A stretch of DNA of 44,902 nucleotides from Dichloromethanomonas sp964477085 (lineage in GTDB: Bacteria; Bacillota; Desulfitobacteriia; Desulfitobacteriales; Syntrophobotulaceae), in NCBI GenBank assembly GCA_964477085.1, contig CAYZDF010000019.1:1-44902 (forward strand), written 5' to 3'. The notes under the pieces are model-generated. The model saw only the letters and a list, made by a program, of their open reading frames with translations, had not been told where the DNA came from and ran no database searches. The position numbers and the translations under genes are program-made. Positions 8,545 to 15,979 of this stretch are shown one piece after another; within the stretch, counting starts at the first letter, position 1; each line of letters starts with the position of its first letter.

Positions 8545-9099
8545 ATGTTTCATGCAACAACAATAATTGCAATTAAAAAGGGTACGCAAGTTGCGATTGC
8601 TGGAGACGGACAGGTCACTTTTGGTCAGGCTACTGTGATGAAACACGGTGCGAGAAAGATCCGCCGTCTGTATCAAGGTAAGGTACTTGCTGGATTTGCA
8701 GGTTCAGTTGCAGACGCTTTTACTCTTTTTGAAAAGTTTGAAGGAAAGCTGGAAGAATTTCATGGCAACCTACAACGGGCAGCGGTAGAGTTGGCTAAAG
8801 CATGGAGAACTGATCGCATGCTGAGAAATCTCGAAGCCCTTTTAGTTGTTGCAAACAAAGATACCATTCTTTTGATTTCTGGCTCAGGTGAAGTCATTGA
8901 GCCGGATGATGGTATCGCTGCTATCGGTTCAGGAGGGAATTATGCTTTAGCAGCGGCTAGAGCTTTGGTTAGCCACACGGATTTAAGTGCTGGAGAACTG
9001 GTTAAGGAAGCAATGAAGATTGCGGCCTCAATCTGTGTCTATACCAATGACAACATTGTTGTAGAGGAACTTAAGGAGGTTGACCAATGGAACAGTTAA
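8545..9099 (+). CDS. hslV: ATP-dependent protease peptidase subunit HslV (ClpQ)
   Basis: HslV is the proteasome-like threonine peptidase that pairs with the HslU unfoldase. The product from ATG 8545 (behind AAGGAGG at 8532-8538) is 184 residues. It contains the conserved GDGQVTFG motif and GSGGNYALAAARAL. The open frame reaches back to 8485 but without a ribosome site. The catalytic Thr aligned with the N-terminal Thr of E. coli HslV is residue 5, after the leader MFHA, so a short propeptide must be removed. Bacillus ClpQ has a similar SFHATT start but is reported to use an N-terminal serine, which is absent here. The stop overlaps the hslU start by 13 bases, indicating translational coupling. 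Confidence 0.96.
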   Translation: MFHATTIIAIKKGTQVAIAGDGQVTFGQATVMKHGARKIRRLYQGKVLAGFAGSVADAFTLFEKFEGKLEEFHGNLQRAAVELAKAWRTDRMLRNLEALLVVANKDTILLISGSGEVIEPDDGIAAIGSGGNYALAAARALVSHTDLSAGELVKEAMKIAASICVYTNDNIVVEELKEVDQWNS

Positions 9100-10469
9100 C
9101 ACCTAAGGAAATCGTAGCTGAACTGGATAAATATATTGTCGGTCAGAAGGAAGCTAAAAGGGCAGTAGCGATTGCCCTGCGTAATCGTTATCGTCGTTCG
9201 CTTCTTCCATCCTCCCTGCAGGAAGATGTTCTGCCCAAGAACATTCTTATGATTGGGCCTACAGGGGTTGGTAAAACAGAAATCGCTCGGCGATTGGCTA
9301 AATTAGTTAAGGCTCCTTTCACCAAAGTTGAAGCCACTAAATTTACAGAAGTTGGTTACGTAGGCAGAGATGTTGAATCGATCATCAGAGATTTAACGGA
9401 GATTGCTGTCCGGATGGTTAAGGCCGAAAAAATGAAAGAAGTCGAAAGTCAGGCCGAAAAAAATGCCGAGAAGCGTCTATTAACCATACTGGTTCCGGGA
9501 AAAAAGAAAGAAGCGAGTACGATCAATCCTTTTCATTACTTGTTCGGCCAAGAAGGTGAACAGGAAAAGGAAAGTGCTGTTGCACCAGAGGTCGAAAATG
9601 ATCGGGAATTCTTACAAGAGAAGCTCCTTAAAGGAGAACTCGAAGATCATACCGTGGAGATAGAGGTCGAAGAGAATCCTTCCTATTCCGATATGCTAGG
9701 TGCTTCAGGTCTGGAAATTGGTGTTAATCTTCAAGATATGATGGCGGGAATGTTCCCCAAAAAGAGGAAAAAACGGAAAGTATCTGTCAAAGAAGCTCGT
9801 AGGATACTGAGTCAGGAAGAAGCCCAAAATCTCATTGATCACGATGAAGCCGTACAGGAAGCAATCAGGCGGGCAGAGCAGGAAGGTATTGTCTTTATTG
9901 ATGAGATTGACAAAATTGCAGGTAAAGATTCCACGGGAGGACCTGATGTATCACGTGGGGGAGTACAAAGAGATATTTTGCCGTTGGTAGAAGGTTCAAC
10001 GGTGATGACGAAGCATGGGCCGGTAAAAACGGACCATATCCTATTTATTGCTGCTGGTGCTTTTCATGTGGCCAAACCATCCGATCTCATTCCGGAACTA
10101 CAAGGGAGATTTCCAATTAGGGTTGAGTTAGAGTCTTTAAGTGTGGCTGATTTTAAACGGATCCTAACTGAGCCACAAGCGTCATTAATCAAGCAATACA
10201 GTGCTTTACTCTCTACCGAAGGGTTAAGCGTACATTTTTCGGAGAATGCTATAGAAGAAATTGCACATATCGCATATAATGTTAATTCTATTACAGAGAA
10301 TATTGGTGCCAGGAGACTACACACAATAGTTGAGAAAGTCTTGGAAGAACTCTCATTTGAAGCTTCAGAGCTGCCGGAAGACTATTCCATAACCATCAAT
10401 AAAGAGTATATTCAAAAACGAGTTGGGGATGTCGCTAAAAATCAAGATTTGTCAAAGTATATACTTTAA
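9087..10469 (+). CDS. hslU: HslU ATPase (ClpY)
   Basis: HslU is the AAA+ unfoldase that feeds substrates to HslV. Walker A is GPTGVGKT at residues 57-64 and Walker B is VFIDEIDKI with D272/E273. Between them lies the charged inserted I-domain (about residues 110-245) typical of HslU, and the sensor and C-terminal segment (ITENIGARRLHT, and the terminal SKYIL that docks into HslV) are present. At 460 residues it is normal length. The start overlaps hslV and has AAGGAGG seven bases upstream. A predicted codY promoter overlaps its stop codon. Confidence 0.98.
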   Translation: MEQLTPKEIVAELDKYIVGQKEAKRAVAIALRNRYRRSLLPSSLQEDVLPKNILMIGPTGVGKTEIARRLAKLVKAPFTKVEATKFTEVGYVGRDVESIIRDLTEIAVRMVKAEKMKEVESQAEKNAEKRLLTILVPGKKKEASTINPFHYLFGQEGEQEKESAVAPEVENDREFLQEKLLKGELEDHTVEIEVEENPSYSDMLGASGLEIGVNLQDMMAGMFPKKRKKRKVSVKEARRILSQEEAQNLIDHDEAVQEAIRRAEQEGIVFIDEIDKIAGKDSTGGPDVSRGGVQRDILPLVEGSTVMTKHGPVKTDHILFIAAGAFHVAKPSDLIPELQGRFPIRVELESLSVADFKRILTEPQASLIKQYSALLSTEGLSVHFSENAIEEIAHIAYNVNSITENIGARRLHTIVEKVLEELSFEASELPEDYSITINKEYIQKRVGDVAKNQDLSKYIL

Positions 10470-10493
10470 ATTTTCAAAAAATTCATATATAAT
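10465..10493 (+). promoter_or_regulatory. Candidate codY promoter with embedded CodY box
   Basis: TTTAAA (10465-10470) and a perfect TATAAT (10488-10493) are 17 bases apart. Positions 10469-10483 read AATTTTCAAAAAATT, matching the CodY consensus AATTTTCWGAAAATT at 14 of 15 positions. The box sits between the promoter hexamers, where bound CodY would exclude RNA polymerase. The start point would be near 10500, about 65 bases before codY. The A+T-rich context raises the chance of coincidence, but the position is apt. Confidence 0.55.
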
Positions 10494-10566
10494 CTAAAGC
10501 AATAGAATACAAAGATAATAAACTATATTACTATTATACTGACTGACCTTAAAAGGAGGTTTATTT

Positions 10567-11358
10567 GTGGAGAATTTACTAGATAGGACACGAGCGATCA
10601 GCAGACTAATCCAATGTGCAGCTGGCAAACCCGTGGACTTTGAAGAAATGGCTAAGGTATTAAGTGAAAAAATAGAGAGTAACTGTTATATTGTAGGTCG
10701 CAGAGGAAAGATTCTGGGTTATAATTTCATGCCTGATTTCCATTGCGGTGAGATGGAAGAAATCGTTCTTCATGCGGAACGTTTTCCTGAAAGCTATAAT
10801 GAAGGATTGCTTCGGATTACGGATACCAAAGCTAACTCAAGCCAAGTTGAGAATGCCTGTGTTTTTAATAAACATCAGAAATGTGTGTTTAATAATAAAA
10901 TCACGACCATCGTTCCGGTTTTAGGTGGTGGTGAACGTGTTGGTACTTTAGTATTGGCTAAATACGACAAGCAATTTACTGCTGCCGATTTAATATTAGC
11001 AGAGTATGGTGCAACTGTTATCGGAATGGAAATTCTGCGTGTTAAAGCAGAACAAGCGGAAGAAGAAGCACGTAAGAAGGCGGCTGTTCAGATCGCTGTT
11101 GGGACTTTATCTTACTCCGAGTTGGAGGCAGTGGAGCATATCTTTGCCGAACTGGGTGGAGGAGAAGGACTCCTGGTTGCCAGCAAAATCGCTGACAGAG
11201 TAGGAATTACACGCTCTGTGATCGTTAATGCTCTTCGGAAATTCGAATCAGCAGGGGTTATCGAATCTAAATCCCTGGGAATGAAAGGTACTTATATCAG
11301 GGTCTTAAATGACTATTTATTGGATGAACTTGATAAGTACGTTAAACATCATCGCTAA
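10567..11358 (+). CDS. codY: Global nutrient-responsive repressor CodY
   Basis: CodY senses branched-chain amino acids and GTP and represses amino acid uptake, synthesis and stationary-phase genes in low-G+C Gram-positive bacteria. The 263-residue product has the N-terminal GAF sensor (about 1-155), a linker helix, and the C-terminal winged helix with the DNA-recognition stretch ASKIADRVGITRSVIVNALR (residues 205-224). The usual family length is about 260. It starts at GTG 10567 behind AAAGGAGGT. It has its own candidate promoter containing a CodY box, suggesting autorepression, and also follows hslU closely enough for read-through. Confidence 0.97.
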   Translation: MENLLDRTRAISRLIQCAAGKPVDFEEMAKVLSEKIESNCYIVGRRGKILGYNFMPDFHCGEMEEIVLHAERFPESYNEGLLRITDTKANSSQVENACVFNKHQKCVFNNKITTIVPVLGGGERVGTLVLAKYDKQFTAADLILAEYGATVIGMEILRVKAEQAEEEARKKAAVQIAVGTLSYSELEAVEHIFAELGGGEGLLVASKIADRVGITRSVIVNALRKFESAGVIESKSLGMKGTYIRVLNDYLLDELDKYVKHHR

Positions 11359-11373
11359 GAGAAGGTTTGAGAG

Positions 11374-11832
11374 ATGGAAGGACAAGAATATGTTTATCGA
11401 ATGAAACCTATTATAGTCCCTGGATTAGGATATCTTATCCTATATCCGTTGTTGGCGGGGATCATTAGTTATATTTTTTTATTGCCGGAGATTTATCTTA
11501 CTATTTTTTCGGGAATATATGCCGTTACAGCTGGAATCATTCTCTTGATCTGGTTGGCAGTAAAAAGAAAAAGGATCATTGTCGATCAAAATATTATTAT
11601 CTTCCGATCTCTTCTGGGTAGACACTTGGTTGAGCCAAAAGATATCCGTAAAGCTACTTTTCTTTGGACGAAGGGTAATGAGGAAATTGTTCAGATAAAA
11701 ACAAATAAGAAGGTTTTTTATCTTTCCAATCTGTATTTCCCATTTAACGAATTAATGACAGATATTGAAGAGTTCATCATGGCTAATGATATTCGTTCTA
11801 ATCTAGCTAGTCATTATGGAATGAACAGATAG
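11374..11832 (+). CDS. Small membrane protein with PH-like cytoplasmic domain
   Basis: I do not recognise a named family for this 152-residue protein. Two hydrophobic segments lie near the N terminus (about 15-35 and 40-62, separated by a short polar turn), followed by a basic KRKR stop and a soluble beta-rich region of about 85 residues. That architecture resembles bacterial PH-domain (YdbT/YcxB-like) membrane proteins, which is inference from layout only. The ATG at 11374 is 15 bases after codY with GAGAAGG upstream, so it is probably co-transcribed. It occupies the position where the fla/che operon sits in Bacillus. Confidence 0.7.
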   Translation: MEGQEYVYRMKPIIVPGLGYLILYPLLAGIISYIFLLPEIYLTIFSGIYAVTAGIILLIWLAVKRKRIIVDQNIIIFRSLLGRHLVEPKDIRKATFLWTKGNEEIVQIKTNKKVFYLSNLYFPFNELMTDIEEFIMANDIRSNLASHYGMNR

Positions 11833-11861
11833 TACGAAGAATTGATTGGATGAATTATTAG

Positions 11862-11890
11862 TTGCATTCAAATCACAGGTATGATATTCT
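11862..11890 (+). promoter_or_regulatory. Candidate extended -10 promoter for rpsB
   Basis: TTGCAT (11862-11867) and TATTCT (11885-11890) are 17 bases apart, with a TG one base before the -10 box giving an extended -10. It would give an rpsB leader of about 117 bases starting near 11897. Confidence 0.4.
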
Positions 11891-11896
11891 ATTCGC

Positions 11897-12013
11897 AGTG
11901 TGATTTTGGAATACACACGCAGTGGGACCTAGCGTACATTGTTCCTCTTAAGGAGGGGTACCGGGGATGAACCTGCGGAGGAAAAAACAAGCTAAGAGAG
12001 GAGGTGTAACACA
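11897..12013 (+). promoter_or_regulatory. Structured rpsB 5' leader, candidate S2 autoregulatory RNA
   Basis: Several nested complementary segments fit one fold: GTGTG/CACAC (11898-11902 with 11914-11918), then an outer CGCAG/CTGCG helix (11918-11922 with 11973-11977). The outer helix encloses GTAC/GTAC and a small hairpin with CCTC/GAGG arms. Ribosomal protein operons are commonly controlled by such leaders. Whether this one binds S2 is unknown to me. It also contains a ribosome site and a short reading frame that overlaps rpsB. Confidence 0.45.
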
Positions 12014-12023
12014 ATGGCTGTAA
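11967..12023 (+). CDS. Possible 18-residue leader peptide overlapping the rpsB start
   Basis: ATG 11967 follows AAGGAGGGG (11950-11958) with 8 bases of spacing, a better ribosome site than many genes here have. The frame encodes 18 residues beginning MNLRRKKQAKR and stops at TAA 12021-12023, ten bases inside rpsB, in another frame. A translated upstream frame that ends over the start codon could couple or inhibit rpsB initiation. It may also be chance, since rpsB has its own GAGAGGAGGTG site. Confidence 0.3.
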   Translation: MNLRRKKQAKRGGVTQWL

Positions 12024-12739
12024 TCTCCATGAAACAATTATTAGAAGCCGGTGTACACTTCGGGCACCAGACTCGCCGCTGGAACCCAAAAATGGCGCGC
12101 TATATTTTTACTGAGAGAAATGGTATCTACATCATCGACTTGCAGAAAACCGTTAAGAAAGTTGACGAGGCTTATCATTTCGTCAGAGATATGGCTGTTA
12201 ATGGTGGAACCATGCTGTTCGTTGGTACGAAGAAGCAGGCGCAGGAGTCTGTTAAAGAAGAGGCTGAACGCTGTGGAATGTACTTTGTCAACGAACGTTG
12301 GCTGGGTGGAATGCTCACCAACTTCCAAACTATACAGAAGCGTGTACAAAGACTACACGAGCTGGAAAGAATGGAAAGTGAGGGCGTTTTTGAAGTCCTT
12401 CCCAAGAAGGAAGTGGCTGCCCTTAAACACGAAATGGGCAAACTTGAAAGATTCCTTGGTGGAATTAAGAATATGAAGAAACTACCTGATGCTTTATTCG
12501 TAGTTGATCCACGTAAAGAAAGAATCGCTGTTGCCGAAGCCAGAAGATTAAACATTCCGATCGTTGGAATAGTAGATACCAACTGTGATCCGGATGAAAT
12601 AGATGTTGTTATTCCGGCAAACGATGATGCTATCAGAGCAGTAAAACTGCTTACTGCAAAAATGGCTGATGCTATCATCGAAGGACAACAAGGCAGTATT
12701 GACGATGTGGAAGAACAAGAAGAGGCAGTTGAAGAATAA
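12014..12739 (+). CDS. rpsB: 30S ribosomal protein S2
   Basis: S2 joins the small subunit late and helps bind S1-like and mRNA elements. The 241-residue product starts MAVISMKQLLEAGVHFGHQTRRWNPKM, the conserved S2 opening. It carries FVGTKKQAQ, NERWLGGMLTN and IVDTNCDPDEIDVVIPANDDAIRA, with an acidic C-terminal tail. GGAGGTG lies 8 bases upstream of ATG 12014. It is followed by a partial terminator and then tsf, the near-universal rpsB-tsf pair. Confidence 0.98.
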   Translation: MAVISMKQLLEAGVHFGHQTRRWNPKMARYIFTERNGIYIIDLQKTVKKVDEAYHFVRDMAVNGGTMLFVGTKKQAQESVKEEAERCGMYFVNERWLGGMLTNFQTIQKRVQRLHELERMESEGVFEVLPKKEVAALKHEMGKLERFLGGIKNMKKLPDALFVVDPRKERIAVAEARRLNIPIVGIVDTNCDPDEIDVVIPANDDAIRAVKLLTAKMADAIIEGQQGSIDDVEEQEEAVEE

Positions 12740-12745
12740 AATTAA

Positions 12746-12799
12746 AACAGGGTGAGATTAGGGTATGTTCATATTTCTTGACTTACCCTGTTCTTTTGT
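12746..12799 (+). terminator. Attenuator-like hairpin between rpsB and tsf
   Basis: AACAGGGTGAG (12746-12756) pairs with CTTACCCTGTT (12782-12792), 11 pairs with one G-U, and a T-rich run follows. The loop of about 25 bases is long for an efficient terminator. It probably lets part of the transcription continue into tsf, which has no clear promoter of its own. Confidence 0.7.
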
Positions 12800-12834
12800 C
12801 TAATCTGATGGTTTTGGCAAGGAGGTTTTTAGAT

Positions 12835-13488
12835 ATGGCAGAGATCTCTGCTGCTCAGGTTAAGGAATTAAGAGAAAGAACCGGAGCAGGAATGATGGAT
12901 TGTAAAAAGGCCCTAGCTGAATGTAATGGTGATATGGATAAAGCTATCGATTTCTTAAGAGAGAAGGGCCTGGCTGCTGCAGCCAAGAAAGAAGGAAGAA
13001 TTGCAGCAGAAGGAATGGTTGAATCCTATATTCATGGTGGCGGTCGCATTGGTGTTTTAGTCGAAGTAAACTGTGAAACAGACTTCGTCGCCCGGGGAGA
13101 TGAATTCAGACAATTTGCAAGAGACATAGCCATGCAGATTGCTGCAGCTAAGCCTTTGTACGTTAATAAGGAAGATGTTCCAGCAAATGTACTGGAACAT
13201 GAAAAGCAAATCCTTAGAGCACAAGCTCTTAACGAAGGTAAACCAGAAAAAATTGTTGATAAAATGGTTGAAGGTCGTGTTGAGAAGTTCTACAAAGAAG
13301 TTTGCCTACTTGAGCAACCTTTCATCAAAGACCCAGATATCGCGATTAAAGATCTGGTGATTGAAAAAATCGCAAAAATCGGAGAAAAGATTGCTATTCG
13401 TAGATTTGCCCGTTATGAACTTGGAGAAGGAATTGAAAAGCGTCAAGATAATTTTGCTGATGAAGTAATGAAAGAAATAAATCGTTAA
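12835..13488 (+). CDS. tsf: Elongation factor Ts
   Basis: EF-Ts recycles EF-Tu by catalysing GDP release. From ATG 12835 (AAGGAGG 9 bases upstream) the product is 217 residues. It has the UBA-like N terminus (VKELRERTGAGMMDCKKAL) and the core with EVNCETDFVARGDEF, the segment containing residues that contact EF-Tu. The length is shorter than the roughly 280-290 residues of E. coli or Bacillus EF-Ts; the second half of the dimerisation core appears reduced, as in other short EF-Ts proteins. The open frame extends back to 12778 but that region holds the attenuator hairpin, not coding sequence. Confidence 0.97.
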   Translation: MAEISAAQVKELRERTGAGMMDCKKALAECNGDMDKAIDFLREKGLAAAAKKEGRIAAEGMVESYIHGGGRIGVLVEVNCETDFVARGDEFRQFARDIAMQIAAAKPLYVNKEDVPANVLEHEKQILRAQALNEGKPEKIVDKMVEGRVEKFYKEVCLLEQPFIKDPDIAIKDLVIEKIAKIGEKIAIRRFARYELGEGIEKRQDNFADEVMKEINR

Positions 13489-13491
13489 AAC

Positions 13492-13516
13492 GAGAACACT
13501 TCGGTGTTCTCTTTTT
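13492..13516 (+). terminator. Rho-independent terminator after tsf
   Basis: GAGAACAC and GTGTTCTC (13492-13499 and 13504-13511) close on a TTCG tetraloop and run into six T residues. This is the clearest terminator in the window and ends the rpsB-tsf transcript. The remaining 156 bases to pyrH hold no gene I can support. Confidence 0.95.
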
Positions 13517-13672
13517 TAAGTAATTCTCTGTTTTTATAAAACGTTGCTTTTTATACATTTTTCGTAATTGCCGTAATTACTCAAAATGACAAATAGGAGA
13601 TAACTGAGCAAAAGTTAAGAGGATTTTTTATCTTTAATGTAGAAATAAAAGATTGTATACGGAGGTTCTTCC

Positions 13673-14392
13673 ATGACAACTTCACGTTACCGTCGTGTTG
13701 TACTCAAACTTAGTGGAGAGGCACTTGCTGGTGAGCAAGGTTTCGGAATCGCCCATAGCATGTTAACATCTGTAGCCAAACAGGTCAGTGAAGTACAGGA
13801 ACTCGGAGTTGAGATGGCCCTCGTAGTGGGAGGGGGAAACATCTGGCGGGGGATTGCAGGAAGTTCGCAAGGAATGGATCGTGCAACTGCAGACTATATG
13901 GGGATGCTAGCTACGGTTATGAACGCTCTTGCTTTACAGGATGCACTTGAACAGCATAATATACAGACAAGAGTTCTATCTGCCATTGAAATGCGACAGG
14001 TAGCTGAACCCTACATACGCCGAAGGGCTATCCGTCATATGGAAAAAGGTCGTATCGTTATTTTTGCAGCGGGTACTGGAAATCCTTACTTCTCGACGGA
14101 TACCACTGCTTCACTTCGCGCTGCTGAGATTGAAGCTGAGGTTATTTTAATGGCCAAGAGGGTAGACGGAGTATATGACTCTGACCCTCTCAAAAACACA
14201 AATGCCAAAAAGTTTGATCGACTCACCTATCTTGATGTTCTGAGTAAAGGACTTGGTGTGATGGATTCAACTGCTGCATCCCTATGTATGGATAATAATA
14301 TTCCGCTTATTGTATTCAATCTTAATCAGAATGGTAATATTATAAGGGCACTTAAGGGAGAATCTATTGGAACCTATGTCGGGAGGGAATAA
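13673..14392 (+). CDS. pyrH: Uridylate kinase
   Basis: PyrH phosphorylates UMP to UDP in pyrimidine nucleotide synthesis; it is an amino acid kinase-fold hexamer regulated by GTP and UTP. The 239-residue product shows VVLKLSGEALAGEQGFGI, VVGGGNIWRG, the AAGTGNPYFSTDTTASLRAAE nucleotide-binding region, and KRVDGVYDSDP. ATG 13673 has GGAGG 8 bases upstream. It is separated from frr by a single base, the usual pyrH-frr coupling. Confidence 0.98.
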   Translation: MTTSRYRRVVLKLSGEALAGEQGFGIAHSMLTSVAKQVSEVQELGVEMALVVGGGNIWRGIAGSSQGMDRATADYMGMLATVMNALALQDALEQHNIQTRVLSAIEMRQVAEPYIRRRAIRHMEKGRIVIFAAGTGNPYFSTDTTASLRAAEIEAEVILMAKRVDGVYDSDPLKNTNAKKFDRLTYLDVLSKGLGVMDSTAASLCMDNNIPLIVFNLNQNGNIIRALKGESIGTYVGRE

Positions 14393-14393
14393 T

Positions 14394-14951
14394 ATGATTA
14401 ATGAAGTTTTGACTGAAACTGAAGAAAAAATGAAGAAAACAGTTGAAGTTCTACGTAAAGATTTGGCTTCTGTCCGCGCCGGGCGAGCTAATCCTGCGAT
14501 GTTGGAAAAAGTAACTGTTGATTATTATGGTACACCAACCCCGGTTAACCAATTAGCCAACGTATCCGTTCCGGAACCTCGGATGCTTGTGATCCAACCG
14601 TGGGATAAATCATCCATCAAAGATATCGAGAAAGCAATCCTTAAGTCGGATCTGGGTTTAACTCCATCCAATGACGGAGTTGTGATTCGACTTAATATTC
14701 CTCAATTAACAGCAGAGCGCAGGGCGGAGATCGTAAAAACAGTCAAGAAGAAGGCGGAAGAGGCCCGTGTTGCTGTTCGTAACGTTCGACGGGAAGCAAT
14801 TGACGATATCAAACAGATCGAAAAGGATAAAATTGCTTCTGAGGACGAATCCAAGAAGGGGCAAGAAAAAGCTCAAAAACTAACGGATAAGCACATTAAA
14901 GATATTGACGATGTTTTAGAGAAAAAAGAAAAAGAAGTCATGGAAGTGTAA
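14394..14951 (+). CDS. frr: Ribosome recycling factor
   Basis: RRF splits post-termination ribosomes with EF-G. The 185-residue product from ATG 14394 begins MINEVLTETEEKMKKTVEVL and has RAGRANPAMLEKVTVDYYG, the two-domain L-shaped family signature, with a lysine-rich helical C terminus. GGGAGGG just inside the end of pyrH is the ribosome site. The longer frame from 14367 overlaps pyrH and is not needed. Confidence 0.98.
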   Translation: MINEVLTETEEKMKKTVEVLRKDLASVRAGRANPAMLEKVTVDYYGTPTPVNQLANVSVPEPRMLVIQPWDKSSIKDIEKAILKSDLGLTPSNDGVVIRLNIPQLTAERRAEIVKTVKKKAEEARVAVRNVRREAIDDIKQIEKDKIASEDESKKGQEKAQKLTDKHIKDIDDVLEKKEKEVMEV

Positions 14952-14955
14952 TATC

Positions 14956-15144
14956 TTGCGTTGGTTAGGTCGAAAATGGGAAGATGTCTATAAGGAATTA
15001 GCGGAAGAGAAAATTCTTTTTAATTATGAAATCACTTTTCCTACCGGTAAAGTAGCATCATGTGGTGATTTGCGCGTGGCCAGAGTCAGCCAAGTGGAAG
15101 GTAATTTGAAAATTATTCTATTACATGATAGATTTATTAGGTAA
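14956..15144 (+). CDS. Small conserved-context protein of unknown function
   Basis: A 62-residue frame begins at TTG 14956, four bases after frr, with GGAAGTG upstream at a usable distance, and ends before a strong terminator. The sequence is compact and mixed in charge, has no membrane segment or cysteine pair, and shows no motif I recognise. Its position in the frr transcript, its near-perfect fill of the space and its ordinary composition argue that it is real. Function unknown. Confidence 0.6.
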   Translation: MRWLGRKWEDVYKELAEEKILFNYEITFPTGKVASCGDLRVARVSQVEGNLKIILLHDRFIR

Positions 15145-15151
15145 TCTAGAC

Positions 15152-15177
15152 GGCCCCCTGGATGAAGGGGGTCTTTC
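15152..15177 (+). terminator. Terminator before uppS
   Basis: GGCCCCCT (15152-15159) pairs with AGGGGGTC (15166-15173), eight pairs with one G-U, loop GGATGA, then only three T residues. The stem is G+C-rich but the T tract is short, so read-through into uppS is likely. Confidence 0.7.
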
Positions 15178-15213
15178 CGCAATGAGGGGTACGGATAATA
15201 AGGTGGGTTAAGT

Positions 15214-15978
15214 GTGAGATTTTGGAAGAAGGATCAGAAACAATTTAATGAACAAATTGACTTAAGCAACATCCCTCAGCATATTGCCATTATCATGGAT
15301 GGGAATGGAAGATGGGCAAGAAAAAAGGGGATGCCACGAACACTGGGACATAGGGCAGGCGTTGAAGCTTTAAGGGAGATTGTCAAAAGTTGTGATACAC
15401 TGGGAGTACGCTACTTGACAGTCTATGCTTTCTCAACTGAGAATTGGAAGCGACCGCAGTCTGAAATAGGGATTCTAATGTCCTTACTCAAGGAGTACAT
15501 CCGGAAAGAACTGGATGAACTGTATACCAATAATGTTAGAATCAAAGTCCTGGGCGATATCGAACAGTTACCGGCGGATGTTAAAGAAGCGGTAAACCTA
15601 GCGTGTATTAAAACAAAAGCAAATACTGGTCTGCAATTCAATCTTGCCTTAAATTACGGGGGAAGAGCTGAGTTGATTTATGCTGTAAAACGGATTGTTA
15701 ACGATATTCAGTCAGGTAAACTGGCTGCCAAAGAGGTTACTGAGGATCTTTTTGCGAACTACCTCTATACTGAAGATTGTCCTGAGCCCGATTTGCTGAT
15801 TAGAACTTCAGGAGAAATGCGACTAAGTAACTTCTTACTTTGGCAGGTAGCCTATTCAGAGATTGTGGTGGTGGAAGAATGCTGGCCCGATTTTAAGGAA
15901 AGTTCCCTAATCACCACCATTCGCGCTTTCCAAAATCGTGAAAGACGATTTGGTGGGATCAAGAAGGTTGAGGAATAA
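15214..15978 (+). CDS. uppS: Undecaprenyl diphosphate synthase
   Basis: UppS condenses isopentenyl diphosphate onto farnesyl diphosphate to make the C55 carrier lipid for peptidoglycan and other wall polymers. The 254-residue product has the catalytic Asp motif IIMDGNGRWARKKG, the GHRAG segment, VYAFSTENWKRP, and the C-terminal LIRTSGEMRLSNFLLWQ and ERRFGG motifs. GTG 15214 follows AAGGTGG. It overlaps nothing but ends one base before cdsA, so the two are co-expressed. Confidence 0.97.
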   Translation: MRFWKKDQKQFNEQIDLSNIPQHIAIIMDGNGRWARKKGMPRTLGHRAGVEALREIVKSCDTLGVRYLTVYAFSTENWKRPQSEIGILMSLLKEYIRKELDELYTNNVRIKVLGDIEQLPADVKEAVNLACIKTKANTGLQFNLALNYGGRAELIYAVKRIVNDIQSGKLAAKEVTEDLFANYLYTEDCPEPDLLIRTSGEMRLSNFLLWQVAYSEIVVVEECWPDFKESSLITTIRAFQNRERRFGGIKKVEE

Positions 15979-15979
15979 T

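Noticed and set aside
12175..12678. 167-residue minus-strand frame opposite rpsB
   Set aside because: rpsB is unambiguous; the reverse frame is Ser/Ile-rich with no start signal.
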